64,000 nucleotides of DNA from an uncultured Oscillospiraceae bacterium (GTDB lineage: Bacteria > Bacillota > Clostridia > Oscillospirales > Ruminococcaceae): positions 1 through 64,000 of the forward strand of contig CAJTQM010000004.1 in assembly GCA_910578255.1 (NCBI GenBank), written 5' to 3'. The notes beneath the pieces are model-generated. The model made no database searches. It was not told where the DNA came from and worked only from the letters and a program-made list of their open reading frames with translations. The position numbers and the translations under genes were made by a program. Shown here in pieces: positions 1 through 7,194 of this stretch (its first letter is position 1; each line of letters starts with the position of its first letter).

Positions 1-34
1 GAGTGACAAACCGCCTGCCGAATGCGACAGCGCT
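1..34 (+). ncRNA. 3' end of a structured RNA repeat (candidate raiA-motif RNA), cut by the window edge
   Basis: The first 33 bases are identical to 38275-38307, the 3' end of the complete structured element at 38096-38308. They contain the 3' strands of both closing helices: GACAAACCG at 5-13 and GACAGCGC plus T at 26-34. The base after the identity is T here and C in the other copy, so pairing to G would be kept. The element lies in the same orientation, directly upstream of the raiA/hpf gene, which is the position that names the raiA-motif RNA family. The body of this copy is outside the window. Family assignment is an inference; the repeat itself is seen. Confidence 0.6.
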
Positions 35-187
35 AAATTTATCCTAACAAAAAGAGCCGAAAAAAAGCAAGAAAGGCGAAAATTTTTCAAGCCAAATCCA
101 ATCAAGAGGTACGGCTTTGGAACCGTGTTTTTCCCCAATCCTTTCCCTTCTCGATCCCTGGGGATGTATAATTTTCCTAAAAAATAT

Positions 188-215
188 TTGATTTTTCCAA
201 ATAAAATGGTATAAT
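188..215 (+). promoter_or_regulatory. sigma-A type promoter of raiA
   Basis: TTGATT (188-193) and TATAAT (210-215) are separated by 16 bases. The start codon of raiA is 75 bases downstream of the -10 box. Confidence 0.7.
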
Positions 216-289
216 AAGTATGTAAGCCGTAGGCGGATTCCATCTTTGCAGCGGCTTTATGGGATGATTAAAACAAAGGGGTTGAATGC

Positions 290-814
290 ATGAATATTGT
301 AATTACCGCCAGAAAAACAACGGTGAAGGATTCTTTTAAAGAACGGGTTGAGAAAAAGCTGGCCAAATTCGACCGCTTTTTCGATGATGCCACCGCAACG
401 GTGGTTGTCACCAACGAAAGGGAACGGGAGACGGTAGAAATCACCATCCAGTCGATGGGCATGTTTTTCCGGGCGGAAAAAACCACCGGCGACCGGATTG
501 ATTCGCTGGAATCGGTGACCGATTCTTTAATGAAGCAGATTATCCGCAATAAATCCAAGCTGCAAAAGCGGCTGAGGTCCAATGCTTTCGTGGAGCCGGT
601 GGCCGATGAGCCGGCTTACGAAGAGGAAAACGTCCATGTCGTAAAGGTTAAAACCTTCCCGGTAAAGCCGATGACCGAGGAGGAAGCGATTTTACAGATG
701 AACCTTTTGGGGCACGCGTTCTTTATGTTCCGCAACGCGGATTCGGGCGAGATCAACGTGGTCTATTCCCGCCGCAGCGGCGATTACGGCCTGTTGGTGC
801 CGGAAACCGAATAA
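290..814 (+). CDS. hpf: Ribosome hibernation promoting factor, long form
   Basis: This 174-residue protein is the long form of HPF/RaiA, which pairs 70S ribosomes into inactive 100S dimers in stationary phase. The N-terminal S30AE domain (about 1-100) starts with MNIVITARKTTVKDSFKE and carries the typical basic patch. A linker follows, then the C-terminal dimerisation domain (about 118-174), recognisable by KPMTEEEAILQMNLLGHAFF and the closing VVYSRRSGDYGLLVPE. The length matches the long HPF of Firmicutes. It has its own promoter at 188-215 and terminator at 822-863, so it is probably monocistronic. A structured RNA repeat ends just upstream. Confidence 0.95.
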   Translation: MNIVITARKTTVKDSFKERVEKKLAKFDRFFDDATATVVVTNERERETVEITIQSMGMFFRAEKTTGDRIDSLESVTDSLMKQIIRNKSKLQKRLRSNAFVEPVADEPAYEEENVHVVKVKTFPVKPMTEEEAILQMNLLGHAFFMFRNADSGEINVVYSRRSGDYGLLVPETE

Positions 815-821
815 GCTTACG

Positions 822-863
822 AAAAAGCGGGTGGTGTGGACCTTCCACGTCGCCCGCTTTTTT
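822..863 (+). terminator. Intrinsic terminator of hpf
   Basis: AAAAAGCGGG pairs with CCCGCTTTTT around a partly paired loop, and the right arm runs into a T tract. It lies 8 bases after the hpf stop codon. Confidence 0.8.
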
Positions 864-926
864 GCAGGTTCTTTAGCCTTTAGCGAAATTTGTGATAGAA
901 GCTTTTCTTGTAAGAAAGGAGCCGTT

Positions 927-1316
927 ATGTGGTTTGGGATATGTTTTTTCCTGTTGATTGGCGGCTTGGCGGTGCTTTTTCTGTATCGTCGAGGGGTAGT
1001 GGTGACCAAAAGCATACGGGCGATTTTGTTTGTATTTCGTCCGGGAAAAAGCGCGGACAGGGTGACAATGGACCATTGTACCGGATGGATCAGCCATATT
1101 GGCAGGTTTTATGAAAGTCGGGTATACCGCTTTGTCCTGGATGCACAGTTATCCAAGGGGGAGGCACGGGTTTTTTTGCTGGACCGGGAAAAACGACCGG
1201 TATTAAAGCTGGACCGGCAGTCTCCTGCTGGCGAGGCAGAATTGGACCGGAAAAACCGGTATTATCTGCGCTGGGAATGCAAAAACGCCACCGGAAGCTG
1301 TACATTAGGCTGGTAA
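927..1316 (+). CDS. Small single-pass membrane protein, unknown function
   Basis: This 129-residue protein is not one I recognise. It opens with a hydrophobic segment (about 3-20, FGICFFLLIGGLAVLFLY) followed by arginines, as expected for an N-terminal anchor with the rest inside the cell. The remainder is a basic soluble domain containing a run of beta-prone segments such as YRFVLDAQLSKGEARVFLL. The start at 927 was preferred to an upstream in-frame one because AAGAAAGGAG lies just before it. It stands alone between the hpf terminator and the reductase gene. No catalytic motif is visible. Confidence 0.6.
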   Translation: MWFGICFFLLIGGLAVLFLYRRGVVVTKSIRAILFVFRPGKSADRVTMDHCTGWISHIGRFYESRVYRFVLDAQLSKGEARVFLLDREKRPVLKLDRQSPAGEAELDRKNRYYLRWECKNATGSCTLGW

Positions 1317-1338
1317 AAACCCGTCTAAGACTGGGACC

Positions 1339-1373
1339 GCACCTTCGCGCCGGTTTGCGGCGGCACAAGGTGC
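1339..1373 (+). other. Inverted repeat in the leader of the RibD-like gene
   Basis: GCACCTT (1339-1345) pairs with AAGGTGC (1367-1373), with an inner CGCCG/CGGCG pair around a GTTTG loop. There is no T run after it. It could be a leader hairpin or a chance structure. Confidence 0.35.
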
Positions 1374-1412
1374 ATGCAGGATTTTGGTAAAAGAAAAAAG
1401 GAGGAATCGCTG

Positions 1413-2093
1413 ATGCAGCGCCCTGTAACGACTCTGTTTTTATTGACCTCTGTGGACGGGAAGATCACCACCGGCGCAACAGACCGTCTGGACTTCGACC
1501 GGGATTTTCCCCGCATCCCCGGTGTGCGGGAGGGGCTCGCGCAATATTACGACATTGAACAGACCACCGATTTGTGGTCGCTGAATTCCGGAAGGGTCCA
1601 GGAAAAAATGGGGGTAAACCAAAAGGAAACGCCGGAAAAAACGCCGGTGTCCTTTGTTTTGATCGACAACCACCATCTTACCGAGCAGGGGATTCGGTAT
1701 TTCTGCGCCCGCTCCCAGCAATTTGTCCTGGTGACATCCAACCAAAAGCACCCGGCCTTTGGGGTCACGTCGGAGAATCTGCACATTATCCTCCAGCCAA
1801 AGCTGGATCTGGCCGGCGCGCTGGAGAGATTGAATAGAGAGTTTGGATGCCAGCGGCTCACCATCCAAAGCGGCGGAACCTTAAACGAGTTATTTTTGCG
1901 CGAAAAGCTGCTGGACTATGTTGATCTAGTGGTGGCGCCGGTGCTGGTGGGCGGAAAGGACACGTCCACTTTGATCGACGGCCGCTCTATCACCGACCCT
2001 GGCGATCTTTCGGGGCTGGGCGTGTTAAGCTTGGAAAGCGTTCAGCAGCTGGAAGGGTCCTACCTGCGCCTTCGCTACAAGGTTCTTTCCTAA
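1413..2093 (+). CDS. RibD C-terminal (dihydrofolate-reductase-fold) reductase
   Basis: This 226-residue protein matches the stand-alone RibD_C family, NADPH-dependent reductases with the DHFR fold that in riboflavin synthesis reduce the ribosyl-aminopyrimidine. The N-terminus RPVTTLFLLTSVDGKITT is the classic cofactor-binding strand and turn. The C-terminal half has IQSGGTLNELFLREKLLDY (the GGxxLxxxFL pattern) and LDYVDLVVAPVLVGGKDTST. No deaminase domain is present, and no riboflavin genes lie nearby, so the true substrate is open. The start at 1413 follows AAAAAAGGAGGAATCGCTG, a much better ribosome site than the upstream ATG at 1374. Confidence 0.8.
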   Translation: MQRPVTTLFLLTSVDGKITTGATDRLDFDRDFPRIPGVREGLAQYYDIEQTTDLWSLNSGRVQEKMGVNQKETPEKTPVSFVLIDNHHLTEQGIRYFCARSQQFVLVTSNQKHPAFGVTSENLHIILQPKLDLAGALERLNREFGCQRLTIQSGGTLNELFLREKLLDYVDLVVAPVLVGGKDTSTLIDGRSITDPGDLSGLGVLSLESVQQLEGSYLRLRYKVLS

Positions 2094-2129
2094 AAGAAGG
2101 GCAAAGAAAAGGAGAAAGAAAATTTTCGC

Positions 2130-2158
2130 TTACATTTCCCACAAAAAACTGGTATAAT
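2130..2158 (+). promoter_or_regulatory. sigma-A type promoter of the RNA methyltransferase gene
   Basis: TTACAT (2130-2135) and TATAAT (2153-2158) are separated by 17 bases, about 100 bases before the start codon at 2261. Confidence 0.65.
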
Positions 2159-2260
2159 AAAGCTGTCAAGACCCGGCGAACCGGCTCTGTCGGCCATCCG
2201 CCGCGTTGATCATATTGTTTTATACAAGCGGTTACAAGAAAAACAAAGGATAAAAGGTGT

Positions 2261-3382
2261 ATGATGCACACAATGAAAATGGCGGCCCCCTGTTTGTTCG
2301 GTTTGGAGAGTGTTCTGTCCGGCGAGTTAAAAAAAATCGGCGCAAAAAATATCGAGGCTTTTGACGGTAAGGTCACCTATACCGGCGACTGGCATATGCT
2401 GGCCAAAACAAGCCTCTGGCTGCGCACGGCGGAGCGGGTACTGGTGGTACTGGATTCTTTTCGCGCGGAAACCTTTGAGGAACTGTTTCAAGGGGTGTTA
2501 AACATCCCCTTCGAGGAATATCTGGGAAAGGACGACGCCTTTCCCGTAAAGGGATGGTCTTTAAATTCCCAGCTTGCCAGCGTGCCGGACTGTCAGTCCA
2601 TCATCAAGCGGGCGGTTGTCAAGCGGATGGCGGGCAAGTATCATCAAAGCTGGTTTTCCGAAACCGGCTCTTTACACCAGATTCAGTTTTCCATTCGCAA
2701 AAATATTGTCACCGTCTGTTTGGACACCTCCGGCGCGGGACTTCATAAGCGCGGGTACCGGCAGACCTCTTTGCTGGCGCCGATTAAAGAGACGCTGGCC
2801 GCCGGCATCGCCGATTTTACCCGGCTGTATGACGATTCGGTACTGTACGACCCCTTCTGCGGTTCCGGCACGCTGCTGATAGAGGCTGTGTTAAAAGGGA
2901 TGAACATTGCGCCGGGCATCAACCGGCGGTTTGCCGCCGAAAAGTGGGACTGTGTCCCGGCCGACGTTTGGAAGCAGGCGCGAAGCGAGGCGCTGGACCT
3001 GGTGAAGAGAGATGCGAAGATCCGCGCCTACGGCTATGACATCGACCCGCAGGCGGTGGAACTGACTCTGGCCAATGCCAAAAAAGCAGGGGTTTCCGCC
3101 CACATCCGTGCCAAGGTACAGGATATCTCCCAGTTTACCACTCTGCCCGGCCGGGGGATTGTAGTCTGTAACCCGCCTTACGGAAAACGGCTTTTGGAAA
3201 TCAAGGAGGCGGAAAAACTCTATCAGAAAATGGGCGAGGTTTTTGTTCCGGATCGGGACAAAAAGTATTATATCATCAGCCCCCATGAGGAGTTCGAGCC
3301 GATTTTCGGCCGGACGACTGACTGGCGGCGCAAGCTTTACAACGGCATGATCAAATGCCAGCTGTTTATGTACTTTCGTTAA
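2261..3382 (+). CDS. THUMP-domain class I RNA (guanine-N2) methyltransferase
   Basis: This 373-residue protein belongs to the RlmL/YpsC-type family that methylates guanine N2 in 23S rRNA. An N-terminal ferredoxin-like/THUMP region (about 45-160) is followed by a Rossmann methyltransferase domain. SAM-binding signatures are YDPFCGSGTLLIEA (motif I) and the acidic loop AYGYDIDPQAVEL. The catalytic NPPY is seen in VVCNPPYGKRL. Length agrees with the YpsC group, shorter than E. coli RlmL because the second RlmK domain is missing. It has its own promoter. A tandem ATGATG start follows AAAGG, and I used the first ATG. Confidence 0.88.
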   Translation: MMHTMKMAAPCLFGLESVLSGELKKIGAKNIEAFDGKVTYTGDWHMLAKTSLWLRTAERVLVVLDSFRAETFEELFQGVLNIPFEEYLGKDDAFPVKGWSLNSQLASVPDCQSIIKRAVVKRMAGKYHQSWFSETGSLHQIQFSIRKNIVTVCLDTSGAGLHKRGYRQTSLLAPIKETLAAGIADFTRLYDDSVLYDPFCGSGTLLIEAVLKGMNIAPGINRRFAAEKWDCVPADVWKQARSEALDLVKRDAKIRAYGYDIDPQAVELTLANAKKAGVSAHIRAKVQDISQFTTLPGRGIVVCNPPYGKRLLEIKEAEKLYQKMGEVFVPDRDKKYYIISPHEEFEPIFGRTTDWRRKLYNGMIKCQLFMYFR

Positions 3383-3413
3383 CCGGCGCGGCAATTGAAT
3401 ACATCTAAAACAC

Positions 3414-3459
3414 AAGGCCAGAAACCCTGGAAGCCGAAGCTTTCGAGATTTCTGGCCTT
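3414..3459. terminator. Long inverted repeat, possible terminator between convergent genes
   Basis: AAGGCCAGAAA (3414-3424) pairs perfectly with TTTCTGGCCTT (3449-3459). It lies between the plus-strand methyltransferase and the minus-strand Gln/Asn-rich gene. On the minus strand the second arm is followed by a T-rich stretch, so it fits termination of the minus-strand unit better than the plus one. Confidence 0.5.
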
Positions 3460-3525
3460 GCCTGTCTTGCAGGTCCATAAAATCAGCGGCAAAGCGGTGA
3501 TCTTATGGGCAGTATGATAAGGGTG

Positions 3526-3627
3526 TTATCTGTTTTGCTCTTTGTTTTGGTTTTGCTGATTTTGCTTCTGCTGTTGGTTTTGCTGGTTTTGTTGGTTCTG
3601 CTGCTTATTGTTTTTAGACTCTTGCAT
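3526..3627 (-). CDS. 33-residue Gln/Asn-rich small protein downstream of sigG
   Basis: The minus strand from 3627 reads ATG CAA GAG TCT AAA and continues for 33 codons to TAA at 3526. Of 33 residues, 25 are Gln or Asn; the rest are mostly Lys, with two Glu, one Ser and a final Arg. A textbook ribosome site, AGGAGGTGA (3642-3634), sits 6 bases before the ATG, which argues strongly that it is translated. It follows sigG on the same strand by 145 bases. Short Gln/Asn-rich proteins of this kind occur in clostridia, some presumed to be spore components; that role here is inferred from sigG next door. The opposite strand reads as a leucine-rich ORF and is a shadow. Confidence 0.7.
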   Translation of the reverse strand: MQESKNNKQQNQQNQQNQQQKQNQQNQNKEQNR

Positions 3628-3725
3628 GAATGGTCACCTCCTAAAATTTCGGACGAGGAAATTGTAAAATCCCTCGATACAAGTATGGCCCGGCAGCGGG
3701 AGAATATACACGGCGGTGGTTTTTT

Positions 3726-3766
3726 AAAGATTTTCGTTGGATTTTTGTCCAAAAATCTTTTTTGTC
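3726..3766 (+). terminator. AT-rich hairpin with T run, plus-strand direction
   Basis: AAAGATT (3726-3732) pairs with AATCTTT (3754-3760), with an inner TTGGA/TCCAA pair, and six T follow on the plus strand. In this orientation it would stop read-through from the methyltransferase before it enters sigG antisense. Confidence 0.5.
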
Positions 3767-3772
3767 CTTTTG

Positions 3773-4543
3773 CTATAAATTTCCTTTAATTTTGTCCAGT
3801 GCGCCCTTTTCCAGCCGGCTGACCTGCGCTTGACTGATGCCGATTTCACCGGCTACCTCCATTTGGGTTTTGCCGGTGAAAAAGCGCAGAGAGAGGATCT
3901 TTTTTTCCCGGGGCGTCAGGTTGGAGATGGCCTCTCGGATGGAGAGTTCCTCCAGCCAATTACTGTCGTCGTTTTTGTCCCCCAGCTGGTCCATGACGTA
4001 GATGGCGTCGCCAGAGTCGGAATACACCGGCTCGTACAAGGAAACCGGCTCGACGATGGATTCCAGAGCCAGCACGACATCCCCCTTGCGCATTCCCATT
4101 TCCTGCGCGATTTGTTCCACCGTGGGTTCTTCCGAGTTTTGGCCGGTCAGCCGTTCCTTGGTCTGCATGGCCTTGTAGGCGATGTCGCGCATGGAGCGGC
4201 TGACCCGGATGCTGTTGTTGTCCCGCAGGTAGCGGCGAATTTCCCCCACGATCATGGGCACGCCGTAGGTGGAAAAGCGAACGCCCTGTTCCGGATCAAA
4301 ATGGTCGATGGCTTTAATCAGGCCGATACAGCCCACCTGAAACAGGTCGTCGAGATTTTCCCCCCGGTTGGCAAATTTCTGGACCACGCTTAAAACCAGC
4401 CGCAGGTTTCCGCTGATCAACTCCTCCCGCGCCTGCTGATCGCCCTGGCGGACCCGCTTGAGAAGTTCCGTCTTTTCCTTTTCTTTTAGCACCTTTAGTT
4501 TTGTCGTATTTACGCCACAGATTTCCACTTTTCCGTAATACAT
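3773..4543 (-). CDS. sigG: Forespore sigma factor G
   Basis: This 256-residue sigma-70 family protein closely resembles Bacillus SigG. It begins with the family signature KVEICGVNTTKLKVL. Region 2 contains NLRLVLSVVQKFANRGENLDDLFQ-type sequence and RFSTYGVPMIVGEIRRYLRD, region 3 contains IRVSRSMRDIAYKA, and region 4 ends with QMEVAGEIGISQAQVSRLEK. SigG directs late forespore transcription, so the organism is an endospore former. The ribosome site before the ATG is poor compared with its neighbours. It is transcribed divergently from ylmC, and a tiny Gln/Asn-rich gene follows it. Confidence 0.95.
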   Translation of the reverse strand: MYYGKVEICGVNTTKLKVLKEKEKTELLKRVRQGDQQAREELISGNLRLVLSVVQKFANRGENLDDLFQVGCIGLIKAIDHFDPEQGVRFSTYGVPMIVGEIRRYLRDNNSIRVSRSMRDIAYKAMQTKERLTGQNSEEPTVEQIAQEMGMRKGDVVLALESIVEPVSLYEPVYSDSGDAIYVMDQLGDKNDDSNWLEELSIREAISNLTPREKKILSLRFFTGKTQMEVAGEIGISQAQVSRLEKGALDKIKGNL

Positions 4544-4752
4544 GCCATCACGCCCACTTCCCTCCCGATTTTTGCCGCCGTTTTTAGGGCGGCTGTGTTT
4601 TTATCATGGACGGCGTTTCGGCCGGGCATACAAAAATGATCTTTGGCAATTTTTGTTAGGCTCCCGCCAGCTTTTTTGTGAAAATTTTGAGGGCGAATTT
4701 TGGTATAAACGGACGGGCGCAGGCCATAAGCATACAAAAAGGAGGGGTGCGG

Positions 4753-5037
4753 ATGATCTACCGGATTTCCGATTTCAAGTACAAGGATGTGATCAACATA
4801 AAAGACGGGAACTGCCTGGGGGCCATCTGCGACGTGGAAATCGAAAGCGAAAAGGCCCTGGTTATCGCGGTGGTGGTACGGGGGAAATTTCGCTTTTTCG
4901 GGCTGTTTGGCCGGGCAGAGGAGTTTGTGATCCCCTGGGACCAGGTGAAGGTGATCGGGGAAGACGCGGTGCTGGTTTGTTTCGACCGGCGGCCGGAGCC
5001 AAAACGTCCAAAGCACGACCGGCATTTTGACGATTAG
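4753..5037 (+). CDS. YlmC/YmxH family PRC-barrel sporulation protein
   Basis: This 94-residue protein fits the YlmC/YmxH family, a small PRC-barrel-like protein of spore formers often found beside sigG in clostridia. The conserved start MIYRISDFKYKDVINIKDG and the segments LGAICDVEIE and FVIPWDQVKVIGEDAVLV are visible. The start at 4753 follows AAGGAGGGG; an upstream in-frame codon at 4678 has no ribosome site. The C-terminal tail is basic and His-rich. The family is linked to sporulation by association, but its biochemical role is not known. Confidence 0.85.
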   Translation: MIYRISDFKYKDVINIKDGNCLGAICDVEIESEKALVIAVVVRGKFRFFGLFGRAEEFVIPWDQVKVIGEDAVLVCFDRRPEPKRPKHDRHFDD

Positions 5038-5078
5038 CGAAAAACATGGGAAAAATCCGGTGTGCGCCGGGAAAAAAC

Positions 5079-5107
5079 TTGATTTTTAAAGAAAGCTGTG
5101 CTACAAT
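5079..5107 (+). promoter_or_regulatory. sigma-A promoter of the rpsB-tsf operon
   Basis: TTGATT (5079-5084) and TACAAT (5102-5107) have ideal 17-base spacing. Transcription would start near 5114, about 100 bases before rpsB. Confidence 0.8.
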
Positions 5108-5119
5108 AATACGGCAAAA

Positions 5120-5182
5120 CGCACGTCTGGGTTGGATTTCAGTAGGTGCCGGCGCTGCCGGTTGGCTGAAAATTGCCCAGGC
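5120..5182 (+). promoter_or_regulatory. Structured leader of rpsB
   Basis: Three nested helices can be drawn: CTGGG (5127-5131) with CCCAG (5176-5180), TTTCAG (5137-5142) with CTGAAA (5166-5171), and CCGGC (5149-5153) with GCCGG (5157-5161). The helix ends some 15 bases before the AAGGAGG site. This is the right place for autogenous control by S2, as known for rpsB leaders in other bacteria, but I cannot assign it to a described family. Confidence 0.5.
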
Positions 5183-5212
5183 GGAGGAAAAAACCTAAGG
5201 AGGAACTGAAAA

Positions 5213-5959
5213 ATGGGCGTTATTTCGATGAAACAGTTGTTGGAGGCCGGTGTTCACTTTGGCCATCAGACCAGAAGATGGAACCCTAAAATGGCGCAGT
5301 ACATCTTTACCGAGAGAAACGGGATTTATATCATCGACCTGCAAAAGACGGTGAAGAAGCTGGAAGAGGCTTACATGTTTGTAAGAGACGTTGCTGCCAA
5401 CGGCGACGCGGTGCTGTTTGTGGGCACCAAAAAGCAGGCCGCCGAATCGGTGAAGGAAGAGGCGCTGCGTGCCGGCGTTCATTTTGTCAACGCTAGATGG
5501 CTTGGTGGTATGATGACCAACTTTAAAACCATTCAGCGCCGGATCCAGAGACTGGCTCAGCTGCGGAAGATGGAAGAGGACGGGACCTTTGAGCGCCTGC
5601 CCAAAAAAGAAGTGATTAAACTTCGGCTGGAAATCGAGAAGCTGGAGAAATTTTTAGGCGGCATTAAAGATATGAAGAAGCTGCCCGGCGCTTTGTTCGT
5701 TGTCGATCCCCGCAAAGAGAAAATCGCGGTTGCCGAGGCCAAAAAGCTGGGCATCCCGGTTGTGGCGATTGTGGATACCAACTGCGACCCGGATGAAGTG
5801 GATTACGTCATCCCCGGCAACGACGACGCGATTCGCGCCGTAAAACTGATTTCTTCTGTCATGGCCGACGCAATTATCGAGGGCCGGCAGGGAAGTGCGG
5901 AAGAGGCTGCCGTAGAGGAAAAGGCCGAGGCCGAAGAGGCTGAGGAAGAGAGCAAATAA
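5213..5959 (+). CDS. rpsB: 30S ribosomal protein S2
   Basis: This 248-residue protein is ribosomal S2, which binds the 16S rRNA near the head-body junction and helps recruit S1-like functions and mRNA. Signatures include VISMKQLLEAGVHFGHQTRR at the N-terminus, GTKKQA, the WLGGMMTNFKT motif and PGNDDAIRAVKLI near the end. The last 25 residues are a Glu/Ala-rich tail, common in clostridial S2. The start follows AAGGAGGAACTG. It heads an operon with tsf behind the promoter at 5079-5107. Confidence 0.97.
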   Translation: MGVISMKQLLEAGVHFGHQTRRWNPKMAQYIFTERNGIYIIDLQKTVKKLEEAYMFVRDVAANGDAVLFVGTKKQAAESVKEEALRAGVHFVNARWLGGMMTNFKTIQRRIQRLAQLRKMEEDGTFERLPKKEVIKLRLEIEKLEKFLGGIKDMKKLPGALFVVDPRKEKIAVAEAKKLGIPVVAIVDTNCDPDEVDYVIPGNDDAIRAVKLISSVMADAIIEGRQGSAEEAAVEEKAEAEEAEEESK

Positions 5960-5972
5960 GGAAAACTCACCT

Positions 5973-6001
5973 AAAATGCCCGAGCCTGTCCCGGGCATTT
6001 T
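5973..6001 (+). terminator. Hairpin between rpsB and tsf, probable partial terminator
   Basis: AAAATGCCCG (5973-5982) pairs perfectly with CGGGCATTTT (5992-6001) around a 9-base loop. The T run is only the four T of the stem, so it probably attenuates or marks an RNA processing point and does not stop all transcription. Confidence 0.6.
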
Positions 6002-6049
6002 ACAGGATATGGGAAAAGACAGACAATAAAAGATGTAGGAGGAATTCAT

Positions 6050-6961
6050 ATGGCATTTACTGCAAAGGATGTACAAAATCTTCGTGAGAGAACCGGCTGC
6101 GGCATGATGGACTGCAAAAAGGCGCTGACCGAGGCCGGCGGCGATATGGAAAAAGCAATCGAGTTGCTGCGCGAAAAAGGTCTGGCCGCCCAGGCGAAAA
6201 AGTCCGGCCGAATTGCCGCAGAGGGCATCGTATACACCTATGTGGATGAGCAGAAAAAGGTCGGCGTAGTGATTGAGGTAAACGCCGAGACTGACTTTGT
6301 GGCGAAAAACGAAAGCTTCCAGGGCTTTGTGGCTTCCTGCGCGAAAGCGGTAGCGGACCAGAATCCGGCCACTGTCGAGGCACTGATGGCCTGCAAGGCA
6401 GACGATCAGTTTACAGTGGAAGAGGCGCTGCGCGACAAGATCCTGACCATTGGCGAAAACATGAAGATTCGCCGTTTTGAAAGATACGAAGGCGAGGTTG
6501 TCACCTACAGCCATGGCGGCGGCAGAATTGGCGTTATGGTCAAATTCGACACAACCCCGGATGTAGCGGCGAAGGATGGCTTTAAGGCGATGGCAAAGGA
6601 TGTGGCGATGCAGATTGCCGCGGCCAATCCCACCTATCTGGACAAGACTGCCGTACCGGCGGACGAAATCGCCAAGGAAAAAGAGATTCTGACCCAGCAG
6701 GCGATCAACGAAGGAAAACCGGCTAACATTGCCGAAAAGATGGTCATGGGAAGAATCAACAAGTACTATAAAGAAGTTTGCCTGATGGAGCAGCCCTTTA
6801 TTAAGGACGGCGACATTTCCGTTTCCAAGTATATTGAAAACTGCGCGAAAGAATTGGGCGGCCAGATCAAGGCGGTTTCCTTTGTCCGCTTTGAAAAGGG
6901 CGAGGGTCTGGAAAAGAGAGAGGACAATTTCGCCGATGAAGTTGCCGGTATGATGAAATAA
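6050..6961 (+). CDS. tsf: Translation elongation factor Ts
   Basis: This 303-residue protein is EF-Ts, the nucleotide exchange factor for EF-Tu. The N-terminal UBA-like domain reads KDVQNLRERTGCGMMDCKKA, and the exchange motif TDFVAKNESF is present at about residue 80. The core continues with MQIAAANPTYLD and the C-terminal module with LMEQPFIKDGDISV. Length is typical of the full-size form. It follows rpsB after 90 bases containing an attenuator-like hairpin, the usual rpsB-tsf arrangement, and is closed by the terminator at 6978. Confidence 0.97.
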   Translation: MAFTAKDVQNLRERTGCGMMDCKKALTEAGGDMEKAIELLREKGLAAQAKKSGRIAAEGIVYTYVDEQKKVGVVIEVNAETDFVAKNESFQGFVASCAKAVADQNPATVEALMACKADDQFTVEEALRDKILTIGENMKIRRFERYEGEVVTYSHGGGRIGVMVKFDTTPDVAAKDGFKAMAKDVAMQIAAANPTYLDKTAVPADEIAKEKEILTQQAINEGKPANIAEKMVMGRINKYYKEVCLMEQPFIKDGDISVSKYIENCAKELGGQIKAVSFVRFEKGEGLEKREDNFADEVAGMMK

Positions 6962-6977
6962 GTCGAAGACAAACAGC

Positions 6978-7026
6978 AAAAAAGGATGTTTGAACGTGGG
7001 CAAAAGCGTTTGAACATCCTTTTTTT
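6978..7026 (+). terminator. Intrinsic terminator of rpsB-tsf
   Basis: AAAAAAGGATGTT pairs with AACATCCTTTTTT; the stem continues imperfectly and a T tract follows. Confidence 0.85.
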
Positions 7027-7194
7027 CGTCTGGGAAAAATTTGTTTTCCCGGATTTTTAGCGGAGCCCTTCCCAAGGCTCGCTCTTTGTGGTAAGATGAA
7101 AAAGGAAATTGCGGCGGCAAACGCCGTGGTTTTCTTTGTACAGGAATCTATGAGCCGCCCATACCCTGGGCAACGGCGGAAGGGAGTCTTTTTT

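Noticed and set aside
3505..3789. 94-residue leucine/valine-rich plus-strand frame
   Set aside because: It is the antisense of the Gln/Asn codon repeats, which have the ribosome site. Poly-Leu arises from CAG/CAA/AAC read on the other strand.
5654..7120. 488-codon minus-strand frame
   Set aside because: It runs antisense through rpsB and tsf, which are certain genes, and has no recognisable family features.
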